This document shows, piece after piece, positions 32,968 through 41,445 of a DNA stretch of 64,000 bases. This stretch comes from Streptomyces griseorubiginosus (GTDB lineage Bacteria; Actinomycetota; Actinomycetes; Streptomycetales; Streptomycetaceae): contig NZ_KQ948735.1 of assembly GCF_001514195.1 (NCBI RefSeq), positions 485,413 to 549,412 on the forward strand, written 5' to 3'. Each line of letters begins with the position of its first letter. Positions within the stretch are counted from its first letter, which is position 1. The position numbers were made by a program, and so were the translations under genes. The notes beneath the pieces are model-generated. The model did not search any database. It saw only the letters and a program-made list of their open reading frames with translations, and was not told where the DNA came from.

Positions 32968-33906
32968 ATGACCGCCGTGACCGAGCCCGCGGGCCCCTTC
33001 GTGCATCCCGCGCTCTTCTACCGTGACCAGCAGGAGTACCTGGCCGGCGTGGTGCCGTTCGTGCGGAAGGGCCTCGCCGCCGGGGAGCCGGTGGCCGTCG
33101 CCGTGCCGACCGAGAACCTGCGGCTGCTGAAGCGGGAGATCGGCACCGGTGAGGGGGTGCGGTTCCTCGACATGCGGGAGGTCGGGCGCAACCCCGGCCG
33201 GATCATCCCCGGGGTGCTGAGCGCCTTCGCCGACGCCCAGTCGCCCGGCACCCGGGTGCGGATCGTCGGCGAGCCGATCTGGGCGGGCCGCAGCGCCACC
33301 GAGTACCCCGCCTGTGTGCAGCACGAGGCGCTGATCAACGCCGCGTTCCAGGGGCGGACCGTCACCATCCTGTGCCCGTACGACATCCAGCGCCTCGATC
33401 CGCAGGTCGTCGCCGACGCCTACGGCACCCACCCCGTGATCGTCGACGCGGGCTCCGGCCGGGAGCGGGAGAGCCCGCCGTACGACTACGAGGCGGTCCA
33501 CGCCCGCTACAACGAACCCCTGCCCCCTGCGCCCGAGGTCCCCGCGCACACCTTCGTCTCCGACGTGCTCGGCGAGGTGCGGCACCTCGCCACCGACGCG
33601 GCCGCGCGGTTCGGTCTCGTGTCGCCCCGGCTCGACGACCTGGCCCTGGCCGTCGCCGAGCTGACCACCAACAGCGTGGTGCACGGCGGCGGTTCGGGCC
33701 GGCTGCGGGTGTGGGCAGAGGACGGGTACGTGGTGTGCGAGGTCCACGACCAGGGGCGCCTCTCGGACCTGCTGGCGGGCCGCCGCCCGGCCTCCCGGGA
33801 CCAGCGGGGCGGCCGCGGCCTGCTCATCGTCAACCTCGTCGCCGACCTCGTCCGCGTCCACACGAACCCGGCCGGCACCACGGTCCGCTGCTGGTTCGCC
33901 CTCTGA
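32968..33906 (+). CDS. MEDS-domain sensor with HATPase anti-sigma kinase domain (RsbA-like)
   Basis: This encodes 312 residues from the ATG at 32968. Residues ~12-165 are a MEDS domain (HPALFYRDQQEYLAGVVPFVRKGLAAGEPVAVAVP...), a sensor found in actinobacterial stress switches. From ~185 a GHKL/HATPase_c fold follows with the N box LALAVAELTTNSVVHGG and the G box GGRGLLIV. This is the RsbW/RsbA-type serine-kinase anti-sigma layout. Opposite and divergent lies the STAS-ANTAR gene, so the two may form a partner-switch controlling a SigB-like factor encoded elsewhere. Confidence 0.88.
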   Translation: MTAVTEPAGPFVHPALFYRDQQEYLAGVVPFVRKGLAAGEPVAVAVPTENLRLLKREIGTGEGVRFLDMREVGRNPGRIIPGVLSAFADAQSPGTRVRIVGEPIWAGRSATEYPACVQHEALINAAFQGRTVTILCPYDIQRLDPQVVADAYGTHPVIVDAGSGRERESPPYDYEAVHARYNEPLPPAPEVPAHTFVSDVLGEVRHLATDAAARFGLVSPRLDDLALAVAELTTNSVVHGGGSGRLRVWAEDGYVVCEVHDQGRLSDLLAGRRPASRDQRGGRGLLIVNLVADLVRVHTNPAGTTVRCWFAL

Positions 33907-33925
33907 CCCGGGCACCCGAAGCCAC

Positions 33926-34044
33926 CTGATGGATCTGGCCCCGACGCCGACTGACGGATCCGGCCCCGACGCCGGGGGGGGGGGTGGCCCGGACGCCGAC
34001 TGGCCGATCCTGACCGACGCCGGCTGACGGATCCGGCCGCTGAG
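33926..34044. repeat. degenerate ~25-bp repeats with an 11-base G run
   Basis: Two clear 25-bp units (33926-33950 and 33951-33975) begin CTGATGGATC or CTGACGGATC. Two shorter degenerate copies follow at about 34000-34023 and 34024-34044. Between them an uninterrupted run of 11 G (33974-33984) occurs. All lie in the gap between two convergent genes. Confidence 0.8.
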
Positions 34045-34073
34045 CCCGGCCCGCACGGCGTCCCCGCCGACTC

Positions 34074-35111
34074 TCAGCCCGCCAACGGGTCCAGCGACAG
34101 TGGCTCGATACGGCCCTCCAGCATGTACCCCAGGCCCTGTACGGCACAGACGTCGGGACGCTCGGCGATGTGCACCGGCATCCCCGTGGCGTGCCGCAGC
34201 ATCTGGTCGAGGCCGGGGAGCAGCGCGGAGCCGCCGACCATCATGATCCCGCGGTCGGCGAGGTCGGCCACCAGGTCCGGCGGGCAGTTGCGCAGCACCC
34301 GGCCGATGCCGTCCAGGACGGCGGTCAGCGGGGTCTCGATGGCGTCCCGGACGGCGGCGGTGTCGACCTGCACGGAACGGGCGAGGCCGGTGGCCACGTC
34401 CCGCCCGTGGATCTCGGTGGACGCGGGACCCTGCGGGGTGAGGCCGTTGCCGGACAGGGCCAGCTGGAGCGGCCGTACGGACTGGCTGGGCAGCATCAGT
34501 TCGTGCTCGTGGCGCAGGTGCTGGACGATCGCGTGGTCCACGGCCTCGCCGCCGACCGGAATGCGCTCGGCGGTCACGATCGACCCGAGGGAGAGCACGG
34601 CGACCTGGGTGGCGGCGGCCCCGCACACCATGATCATGGTGGCCTCGGGCCGCTCGACGGGCAGTCCGCAGCCGACGGCGGCGGCGATCAGGGTGTCGAC
34701 GAGCTCGACGCGGCGCGCGCCGAGTCCGACCAGGGTCTCGATGGCGGCGCGCTGGGCCAGCGGGTCGGCGTCGTGCGGGGTGCAGGCGGCGGCCCGCAGG
34801 ATGGGCTTGCGGCGCAGCGCCCGGCGGATCTTGTCGCCGAGCAGATGGCGCAGCATCCGCTGGGCCATCTCGATGTCGACGACGGTGCCCCCGGAGACGG
34901 GCCGGACGACCCGGATGTAGTCGGGGGTGCGGCCGGTCATCTTCTCGGCGAACTCCCCGACCGCGATCAGCGCGCCGGTCTTGGTGTTCACGGCGGCGGC
35001 CGACGGCTGATCGACGACGAGCCCGGCCCCCTTCACGTACACCCGGGTCCTCGCCGCGCCCAGGTCGACGGCGAAGTGGCAGCGGCGCAGCTGCTCCAGA
35101 CTGGCGGTCAT
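34074..35111 (-). CDS. MreB-like actin-fold protein
   Basis: This encodes 345 residues from the ATG at 35111 behind GGGAGGA. The actin/Hsp70-type nucleotide motifs are visible: FAVDLGAARTRVYVKGAG (phosphate 1), RPVSGGTVVDIEMAQRMLRHLL, a weak phosphate-2 region (MIMVCGAAATQVAVLSLGS), and the adenosine motif GIMMVGGSALLPGLDQML. The sequence is clearly MreB family but divergent: the canonical DIGGGTT of phosphate 2 reads VCGAAATQ. Streptomyces carry MreB, Mbl and a third shorter relative, and this resembles the third type. It stands alone, without mreCD or rodA. Confidence 0.85.
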   Translation of the reverse strand: MTASLEQLRRCHFAVDLGAARTRVYVKGAGLVVDQPSAAAVNTKTGALIAVGEFAEKMTGRTPDYIRVVRPVSGGTVVDIEMAQRMLRHLLGDKIRRALRRKPILRAAACTPHDADPLAQRAAIETLVGLGARRVELVDTLIAAAVGCGLPVERPEATMIMVCGAAATQVAVLSLGSIVTAERIPVGGEAVDHAIVQHLRHEHELMLPSQSVRPLQLALSGNGLTPQGPASTEIHGRDVATGLARSVQVDTAAVRDAIETPLTAVLDGIGRVLRNCPPDLVADLADRGIMMVGGSALLPGLDQMLRHATGMPVHIAERPDVCAVQGLGYMLEGRIEPLSLDPLAG

Positions 35112-35318
35112 GGCAGGTCCTCCCGAGAGCACAGACCGTGGGCCGCGCCGGGTGGCGGGCCTAGTGGCATCGTGCGGGGGCGGGGGAGCGGGCGCCTTTC
35201 CTGGGGGGCCGGGTGGGGTGCCGCTGAATGGGGGGTTTTGTCTGTTATGCCCGATATAAGCGTTCGGTAAATGTTCTGACGCAGGGTCATCGGGAGAGCA
35301 GGCTTCCGTGAGGGTCCG

Positions 35319-36644
35319 TCATGTACCGGGCTCCCGGACCACCCCCAGTTCCACCAGGTCCTGCGGACGGATGCGGAGCTGGTCCGCCGTCGCCTCGGCC
35401 TCCTGCGGCGGGCGCTTGAGGATCGCCGCCGCCGACTCCGGGGCGATGACCGAGAAGTAGCTGTCCGGGGTGGCGTACGTGTTCCCGGGTGCCGCGAGGG
35501 CAAGCGCCCCGCCGGAGCCGCCCTCGCCGATCAGGAGGGTGGTGACCGGGGTCCGGACGGCGGCCACCGTGACGAACAGGTCGGCGATCGCCGCGCCCGC
35601 GCCCTGACGCTCGGCCTCGGCGTCGTTGGCCGCGCCCGGGGTGTCCACCAGCGTGAGCACCGGAATGCCGAGCCGGTCCGCGAGGCGGATCAGCCGGGAG
35701 GCGGTGCGGTAGCCGGCCGGGCGGGTGGCCGTGCCAATCTGCGCCGCGTACGCGACCGTACGGCCGCCCCGCTCCCCGAAGCCGCAGAGCATCCCGGGGT
35801 CGGTGCCGCCGCACCGGTCGCCGGAGACGGCCACCCGGTCGGTGAAGTAGGCGTCCAGATAGGCCCGCGCGCGAGGCCGCTCGGGCGAGCGGGCGCGCCG
35901 CACCGCGTCCCAGCCGGTGCCGGGCAGCTCGGTGGCGCCGAGCGGGGCGGGCACCGGGGCGGGTTCGCTCGACGTGGACGTCAGCAGCCGCAGCCACCGG
36001 CCCAGCGTGTCCCGCAGCTCCTCCTCCGCCACCACCGCGTCCGCCGCGCCCGCCGCCACCTGGGCCTCCGCCGTGTACGCCGCGGGGTCCGCGTCCGGCG
36101 GCCGGACCCGGGAGCCCGCGAAGCCGACCTGGGCGCCGGGGAGGGCGAGCACCACGTCCGCGCCCGCGCCGAGGGTGGCCCAGCCGCCGCCCGTGGTGGG
36201 GTCGCGCAGCACCGCGATCTGGGGGAGCCCGGCCTCCCTGGTGAGCGCCGACTGCCGTGCCACCCGCTGGAGTTGGGTCAGCGCGAGCATGCCCTCCTGC
36301 ATCCGGCTGCCGCCGGTGGCCACCAACGGGACGACGGGCAGGCGGTGTTCCCTGGCGTACGTGTACGCCGCCTCCAGCCGGTCGCCGGTGCGCTCGCCCA
36401 GGGAACCGCCGAGGAACCCGAACTCGAAGGCGATCAGCACGGCCCGGACGCCCTCGACGTGCGCGGTGCCGCAGACGACCGACTCCGCCTCGCCGGTGCG
36501 CTCGGCGGCACGGGCGAGCGAGGCGTCGTAACCCTGCCAGGCGAGCGGGCCGTCGGGCCCGGACCGCCGTGCGGGGGAGGGGATTTCGGCGAAGTCGTCG
36601 GCGACGAGGGCGATGACCTCGCGGGCGGACCGGCGCTCAGGCAC
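35319..36644 (-). CDS. acyl-CoA carboxyltransferase-fold protein (AccD/AccA-type fused)
   Basis: This encodes 441 residues from a GTG at 36644. It has two crotonase-like halves, as in single-chain carboxyltransferases: the first has FEFGFLGGSLGERTGDRL...GGSRMQEG and GGWATLG, the second has GMLCGFGERGG...LVDTPGA and GEGGSGGALALA. No zinc-finger is present at the N-terminus and it is shorter than propionyl-CoA carboxylase beta subunits (about 530). It overlaps the malonyl-CoA synthetase gene by 8 bp, so the two are translated together. No biotin carrier gene is adjacent. A malonate/malonyl-CoA role, possibly decarboxylation or transcarboxylation, is inferred from that context. Confidence 0.8.
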   Translation of the reverse strand: MPERRSAREVIALVADDFAEIPSPARRSGPDGPLAWQGYDASLARAAERTGEAESVVCGTAHVEGVRAVLIAFEFGFLGGSLGERTGDRLEAAYTYAREHRLPVVPLVATGGSRMQEGMLALTQLQRVARQSALTREAGLPQIAVLRDPTTGGGWATLGAGADVVLALPGAQVGFAGSRVRPPDADPAAYTAEAQVAAGAADAVVAEEELRDTLGRWLRLLTSTSSEPAPVPAPLGATELPGTGWDAVRRARSPERPRARAYLDAYFTDRVAVSGDRCGGTDPGMLCGFGERGGRTVAYAAQIGTATRPAGYRTASRLIRLADRLGIPVLTLVDTPGAANDAEAERQGAGAAIADLFVTVAAVRTPVTTLLIGEGGSGGALALAAPGNTYATPDSYFSVIAPESAAAILKRPPQEAEATADQLRIRPQDLVELGVVREPGT

Positions 36645-38082
36645 GCAGGGCCCGCTTCATGATCTTCCCCATGTCGTTGCGGGGGAGCGCGGCGAGGCGG
36701 TGCAGGACCCGGGGCCGCTTGTGCGGGGCGAGACGCCGGGCCACGTGATCGGCCAACTCCTCGAGTTCCGGGGGCGATTCCGGGTCCGCCGGGACGATCC
36801 ACGCCACGATCCGCTCGCCCAGATCGGGGTCCGGCTCCCCGGTCACGGCCGCCTCGCGCACTCCCGGGTGTTCGAGGAGCGCGTTCTCGATCTCACCCGC
36901 CCCGATCTTGTACCCGCCGCTCTTGATCAGGTCGGTGGCCTTCCGGCCGACGATCCGGACGTACCCGTCCGCGTCCCGCACGGCCATGTCCCCCGTCCGG
37001 AACCAGCCGTCCGCCGTGAACGCGGCCGCCGTCGCGTCCGGCCGGTTGAGGTACTCGGTGAACAGGTTCGGGCCGCGCACCTGGATCTCGCCGACCGTCT
37101 CACCGTCGTACGACGGGATCGCGGACCCGTCCTCCTCCACCAGCCGCAGCTCGACACCCGGCAGCGGGGGGCCCACGGTCCCGGGGCGCGGGTCGCCGTC
37201 CGCGCGCACACCGGTGTTCATGAGGGTCTCGGTCATGCCGTAGCGCTCGACGACCCGGCGGCCGGTGGCGGCCGCGATGCGTTCGTGGTCGTGCACCGGG
37301 AGCGCCGCCGAACCGGACACCAGCAGCCGGGCACCGGCGAGTGCCTTCACCAACTCCGGGTCCCGCTCCAGGGTTTCGGCGATGCGGTGGTACATCGTCG
37401 GGACGCCGAAGAGCATGGTCGCGCCGGCGTTCAGCTCGCGGGCCACCCCGTCGGTGCCGAAGCGGCCGAGGTGGCGGACCGAGCCGCCGCGGCGCAGCGG
37501 CCCGAGGATGCCGATGACCAGGCCGTGGACGTGGAAGAGCGGCAGGGCGTGCACGAGGACGTCGTCCCCGGTCCACTGCCAGGCGTCGGCGAGGGCGTCC
37601 AGGGTGGCGGCGACGGCCCGGCGGGGGATCACGGCACCCTTCGGCGGGCCCGTGGTGCCGGAGGTGTAGACGACCAGGGCGGGGTCGCCGTCCAGGGCGC
37701 GGCTCTCCGGTGCCGCGCCGCCGGTGCCGTGCACCTCGACCTCGATGTGCTCCAAGTGCCGCACGGCGGCGGGGAGTTCCGCGCCCGGCGCGGCGAGCAG
37801 CACGCCCGGCGCGCTGTCGCCGAGGATGTGCCCGAGCTCCTTCTCCCCGGACTTCGGGTTGAGCGGCACCGCGGCGACACCGGCCTCCAGCACCGCCACC
37901 ACGGCCACCGCGGTCTCCAGTTCCGGGGTCGCCCAGACGGCCACCCGGTCGTAGCCCGCGATGCGGCCGGCCAGCGTGTCCGCCGCGGCGGCGAGTTCGG
38001 CGTACGTCAGGGCGCGGTCACCGAACCGCAGCGCGGGACGGTCCGCCGTGGCATCCCTGAGGGCCGGGAAGAGAGAGGTCAC
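36637..38082 (-). CDS. matB: malonyl-CoA synthetase-type acyl-CoA ligase
   Basis: This encodes 481 residues from a GTG at 38082 with AGGAGTGG upstream. ANL-superfamily motifs are in order: VYTSGTTGPPKGA (P-loop), LPLFHVHG, ERYGMTETLMNTG, GWFRTGDMA, and GRKATDLIKSGGYKIGAGEIE with PRNDMGKIMKR at the end holding the catalytic Lys. The RYGMTET and GDPRPGTVGPPLPGVELR context and the length match MatB enzymes that make malonyl- or methylmalonyl-CoA from the free acid. It is the middle gene of a three-gene minus-strand unit, overlapping the carboxyltransferase gene by 8 bp. Confidence 0.87.
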   Translation of the reverse strand: MTSLFPALRDATADRPALRFGDRALTYAELAAAADTLAGRIAGYDRVAVWATPELETAVAVVAVLEAGVAAVPLNPKSGEKELGHILGDSAPGVLLAAPGAELPAAVRHLEHIEVEVHGTGGAAPESRALDGDPALVVYTSGTTGPPKGAVIPRRAVAATLDALADAWQWTGDDVLVHALPLFHVHGLVIGILGPLRRGGSVRHLGRFGTDGVARELNAGATMLFGVPTMYHRIAETLERDPELVKALAGARLLVSGSAALPVHDHERIAAATGRRVVERYGMTETLMNTGVRADGDPRPGTVGPPLPGVELRLVEEDGSAIPSYDGETVGEIQVRGPNLFTEYLNRPDATAAAFTADGWFRTGDMAVRDADGYVRIVGRKATDLIKSGGYKIGAGEIENALLEHPGVREAAVTGEPDPDLGERIVAWIVPADPESPPELEELADHVARRLAPHKRPRVLHRLAALPRNDMGKIMKRALRA

Positions 38083-38140
38083 GCTTCACCACTCCTAAGC
38101 TGTCGTCGCCTGTGGGTCCTACCCGATCACGGACCCGGCC

Positions 38141-39010
38141 TCACCGTCGCGCGGCCGCCAGCACCGCCTCCACCACCCGCGGCAGCGAACCCGGATGCAG
38201 GAACAGGAAGAGGTTCGGCTCGACCAGCTCCAGTTCCATGACCCGCGGCTGTCCGTCCTCCCCGTCGACGAGGTCCACGCGCGCGTACAGCAGTTCCGGC
38301 GCCTCCGGTACGGCGGCCAGGGCCCGCTCGGCGACGGCGACCTCGGCCGGGGTCGGGATCCAGGGCTCCAGTCCCGGGTGGGCCACCTTGTCCGCGTCGA
38401 AGGCGATGCCGGAGCTGAGGACAGCCCGTTTGCGGCTGGCGTGCAGGAGCCGGCCCCCGAAGAACTGGAGCGCCCGCTCACCGCCCGCGTCGATGCCCCG
38501 CATGTACGGCTGGACCATCGCCGTGAGCCCCTCGGCGTGCATGCGCTCCAGTTGCCGTACGGCATCCTCCTGCCGCTCGGGCGTGTAGCGGGCGGCGTAC
38601 CGCGCACCCGCCCCGGACGTGGGCTTGACGACGTACTCGTGGTCGGTCGGCAGGGAGAGCGGGTCGCCGGGCGCGATGTATCCGGTCGGCACCACCGGCA
38701 CGCCCGCCCGGTCCAGTTCCCCGAGGTAGCGCTTGTCGGTGTTCCAGCGCACGACCTGCGCCGGGTTGGCGAGCCGGGTCGCCTTGCCGCACCGCTCCGC
38801 CCACGCCGTGAACTCGGCCGCCCGCCAGCTGTAGTCCCAGGTGGAGCGGATCACGGCCAGGTCGTAGCCGGACCAGTCGACGTCGGCGTCCCAGAACACG
38901 GCCTCCGCCTCGGCCCCGGCCGCGCGCAGCGCCTCCACCAGCACGGGCAGGTCGGTGTCCTTGCTGGGCTCCGGCCGGGGGTCGTAGGTGACGAGGGCGA
39001 CTCGGGGCAC
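38141..39010 (-). CDS. ATP-grasp family ligase
   Basis: This encodes 289 residues from a GTG at 39010 with AAAGGAA upstream; the frame is open far upstream but without any start signal. The order is PRVALVTYDPR, AVIRSTWDYSW, NPAQVVRWNTDKRYL, EYVVKPTSGAGARYAA (ATP lysine loop) and MELELVEPNLFL (metal-binding Glu/Asn). This is the pattern of RimK-like and cycloserine-ligase-like ATP-grasp proteins that join a carboxylate to an amine. The substrate is unknown. It lies 58 bp upstream of matB on the same strand and diverges from the MerR-PP2C gene. Confidence 0.82.
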   Translation of the reverse strand: MPRVALVTYDPRPEPSKDTDLPVLVEALRAAGAEAEAVFWDADVDWSGYDLAVIRSTWDYSWRAAEFTAWAERCGKATRLANPAQVVRWNTDKRYLGELDRAGVPVVPTGYIAPGDPLSLPTDHEYVVKPTSGAGARYAARYTPERQEDAVRQLERMHAEGLTAMVQPYMRGIDAGGERALQFFGGRLLHASRKRAVLSSGIAFDADKVAHPGLEPWIPTPAEVAVAERALAAVPEAPELLYARVDLVDGEDGQPRVMELELVEPNLFLFLHPGSLPRVVEAVLAAARR

Positions 39011-39133
39011 GGGGGTTCCTTTCCTCGGGGGCACGTCCGGCAGGCTAACCGGGGCGGGGGAAACCCCGGCAACCCCTTTACCCTCCCCCTCGGTGAACCC
39101 CCACCATCGGGACCGAGGAACGGAGGAGACCGT

Positions 39134-40222
39134 ATGGAGTGGCTGACGATCGGCGCCTTCGCGCGGGCGTGCCGCCTGTCGCCGAAGGCACTGCGGCTCT
39201 ACGACGAGCTGGAGCTGCTGCGTCCGGCCCGCGTCGACCCTCACACCGGCTACCGCTACTACGCCCCGGCCCAGCTGGAGCAGGCCCGCCTGGTGGCGTG
39301 GCTGCGCCGCCTCGGCATGCCGCTGGCCCGGATCCGCACGGTGTGCGCCCTGCCGCCCGCCGCGGCCGCCGGGGAGATCCGGGCGTACTGGGCCGAGGTG
39401 GAGGCGCAGACGGCCGTGCGGCGGGATCTCGCCGCGTTCCTCGTCGACGAGCTGACCGCTCCCCCGAGGAAGGACACCACCATGCTCGAACTGCGCTACT
39501 GCGCCCACTCGGACCGCGGCCGGGTCCGCGCCGCCAACCAGGACACGGCCTACGCGGGCGCCCGCCTCCTCGCGGTCGCCGACGGCTACGGCCCGGCCGG
39601 CGCGTCCGCCGGCAGCGCGGCCGTGGCGGCCCTGCGGTTCCTGGACAGTGCCGAGCTTCCGGCCGGTGACGTCCTCAACGTCCTGGAGGACGCCGTGCAC
39701 GGGGCGACCGAGGCGGCACGCGACGCCGGCGACGGCACCGACGGGACCGGCACCACCCTGACCGCCCTGCTGTGGACGGGCTCCCGTCTCGCCCTGGTGC
39801 ACATCGGCGACTCCCGCGCCTACCTCCTGCGCGGCGGCGCCCTCTTCCGCATCACCCACGACCACACGGTCGTCCAGTCGCTGGTCGACGAGGGCCGGCT
39901 GACCGCCGAGGAGGCCGTCACCCACCCCCAGCGCGCCCTGCTCCTCAAGGCCCTCACCACCGCGGCGCCCGACCTCGGGCTGCGGGACGCGGAACCCGGC
40001 GACCGCTACCTCCTGTGCTCCGACGGGCTCTCCGCGGTCGTCCCCGACGCCACCGTCCGTGAGCTGCTCACCTCCGCCGCCGACCCCGAGGCGGCCGTGC
40101 ACGCCCTGGTCGACGCGGCGAACGCGGCGGGCGGCCCGGACAACGTCAGCTGTGTGGTCGCGGACCTCGTGGCGGATCCGGAGTCTGATCGGGTGGCCGA
40201 TCCGGTGGCGACGGCGGTCTGA
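39134..40222 (+). CDS. MerR-type HTH fused to PP2C-family phosphatase
   Basis: This encodes 362 residues. CGGAGGAG precedes the ATG at 39134. Residues 1-70 are a MerR winged helix (EWLTIGAFARACRLSPKALRLYDELELLRPARVDPHTGYRYY...LARLVAWLRRLGMPL-like) and ~70-110 the usual coiled coil. From ~115 a PP2C fold follows: HSDRGRVRAANQDTAY, LAVADGYGP, ALVHIGDSRAYLLR, LLCSDGLS and GGPDNVSCVV, keeping the metal-binding aspartates. The DGYGPAG replaces the more usual DGMGG. The protein would couple DNA binding to Ser/Thr dephosphorylation, or sense through the phosphatase fold. Its targets are unknown. Confidence 0.9.
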   Translation: MEWLTIGAFARACRLSPKALRLYDELELLRPARVDPHTGYRYYAPAQLEQARLVAWLRRLGMPLARIRTVCALPPAAAAGEIRAYWAEVEAQTAVRRDLAAFLVDELTAPPRKDTTMLELRYCAHSDRGRVRAANQDTAYAGARLLAVADGYGPAGASAGSAAVAALRFLDSAELPAGDVLNVLEDAVHGATEAARDAGDGTDGTGTTLTALLWTGSRLALVHIGDSRAYLLRGGALFRITHDHTVVQSLVDEGRLTAEEAVTHPQRALLLKALTTAAPDLGLRDAEPGDRYLLCSDGLSAVVPDATVRELLTSAADPEAAVHALVDAANAAGGPDNVSCVVADLVADPESDRVADPVATAV

Positions 40223-40242
40223 CGGCTGGCAGCATCACGGCC

Positions 40243-40938
40243 ATGTCGCTCTCCGGAACGGACGCGTACGACCGGGAGACCGGGCTCCCGCCGCTCGTCG
40301 AGCGGGCCCTCGCCGCGGCCCGCGCGCACGGCTTCCCGTACTCCTGCCGCCCCGAACAGGGCCGTCTGCTGCACGCCCTGGCGGGCGGGGCGCGCGAGGC
40401 GATCGGGGAGACGGGCACCGGCTGCGGGGTCGGGCTCGCGTGGCTGGCCTCGGGGGCGCGGGACGGCGTACGGCTGGTCAGCGTCGAGCGTGACCCGGAG
40501 TGGGCTCAGGTCGCCTCCGAGGTCTTCGCCGACCGCCCCGACGTGCGGGTCCTGTGCGGCGACTGGACCCGCGTCGAGGCCGACGGCCCCTACGACCTGC
40601 TGGTCCTGGACGGCGGGGGCACCGGCAAGACGCCCGCCGACGCGCCCGCGGACCCGGCCCGCCTCCTGGTCCCCGGCGGCCGGATCGTCGTCGACGACTT
40701 CACCCCGGCGACGGACTGGCCGCCCCGGCACGGGGAGTCGGTGGACCGGCCCCGGCTGCACTGGCTGGAGCACCCGGCCCTGGACACGATCGAGATACCC
40801 CTGGCGGCGGACCTGGCCACGCTGGTGGGGATGCGGCGGCGGAGCGCGTCAGCGCGGCTGCCATCTCTGGAGCAGGCCCCAGGTGAACTCGGCGACCACC
40901 TCCCGCCGGACCCCCTCCTCGTCCGGGGCGGTGAATGA
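40243..40938 (+). CDS. class I SAM-dependent methyltransferase (O-methyltransferase-like)
   Basis: This encodes 231 residues, starting 20 bp after the MerR-PP2C stop. The SAM-binding elements are visible: IGETGTGCGVGLAWLA (motif I), VSVERDPEWAQVA (acidic end of strand 2), VLCGDWTRV, YDLLVLDGGG and PGGRIVVDDF. The size and pattern match small O-methyltransferases of the AdoMet_MTase_24 kind. The last ~30 residues look non-conserved and overlap the end of the convergent gene by 90 bp. Substrate unknown. Confidence 0.82.
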   Translation: MSLSGTDAYDRETGLPPLVERALAAARAHGFPYSCRPEQGRLLHALAGGAREAIGETGTGCGVGLAWLASGARDGVRLVSVERDPEWAQVASEVFADRPDVRVLCGDWTRVEADGPYDLLVLDGGGTGKTPADAPADPARLLVPGGRIVVDDFTPATDWPPRHGESVDRPRLHWLEHPALDTIEIPLAADLATLVGMRRRSASARLPSLEQAPGELGDHLPPDPLLVRGGE

Positions 40939-41445
40939 CAGCCCCCAGCGGGTCGGTGCCGTGCCCTCCAGCGGACGCGCCGGGGCGAAGGCGCGGGCCG
41001 CCTCGTCGACCGTGCAGGACCAGGGGGTGAGGTCGGCGAGGGTGCGCAGGGCGGGGCCGGTCGCGCCGGGCGCCCGGATCAGCCACTCGTTCCACACCGC
41101 GCCGGTCGGCGCGAGCAGGACCTCGAAGCGCAGGTCGGGCCAGAGCGGCACGGGCCACAGCCACGCCTCGCACTCCAGGTCACCCACCTTGCGCGTGAGG
41201 ACGGTCTCCGGGGTGCCGAGGACCGAGCGGTACCGGGAGGCGGCGGCGCGGGCGCGCGGGGAGCGGACCATCGCCTGCCAGCGCCGGTTGGCCTCCCGCA
41301 TCTCCGCGATCGAGACACCGAGGGCACGCCGGGCGTCCTCCACCGGGCCGGGATTGTGGTCGGCCATGCGGCGCAGCAGGACCAGCTGGAAGTCGTCGAC
41401 GGTGAACGGGCTAGCCGGGGGCTTTCCGGAGGGCATGGTCCCCAT
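40849..41445 (-). CDS. conserved-looking protein of unknown function
   Basis: This encodes about 198 residues. Three in-frame starts (GTG at 41466, ATG at 41445 and 41436) lie within 30 bp, and the upstream G-rich stretches do not decide between them. The protein is tryptophan-rich (WLWPVPLWPDLRFEVLL, VWNEWLI, LTPWSC, FTWGLLQRW) and has no signal peptide or domain I recognise. It is the last gene of the AftD operon, overlapping the FkbM methyltransferase gene at its start, and overlaps the convergent methyltransferase at its end. Function unknown. Confidence 0.6.
   Translation of the reverse strand: MGTMPSGKPPASPFTVDDFQLVLLRRMADHNPGPVEDARRALGVSIAEMREANRRWQAMVRSPRARAAASRYRSVLGTPETVLTRKVGDLECEAWLWPVPLWPDLRFEVLLAPTGAVWNEWLIRAPGATGPALRTLADLTPWSCTVDEAARAFAPARPLEGTAPTRWGLSFTAPDEEGVRREVVAEFTWGLLQRWQPR

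Noticed and set aside
38195..39133. Long in-frame extension upstream of the MerR-PP2C fusion
   Set aside because: It runs antisense through the ATP-grasp gene; the MerR domain starts exactly at 39134 behind a strong ribosome site.
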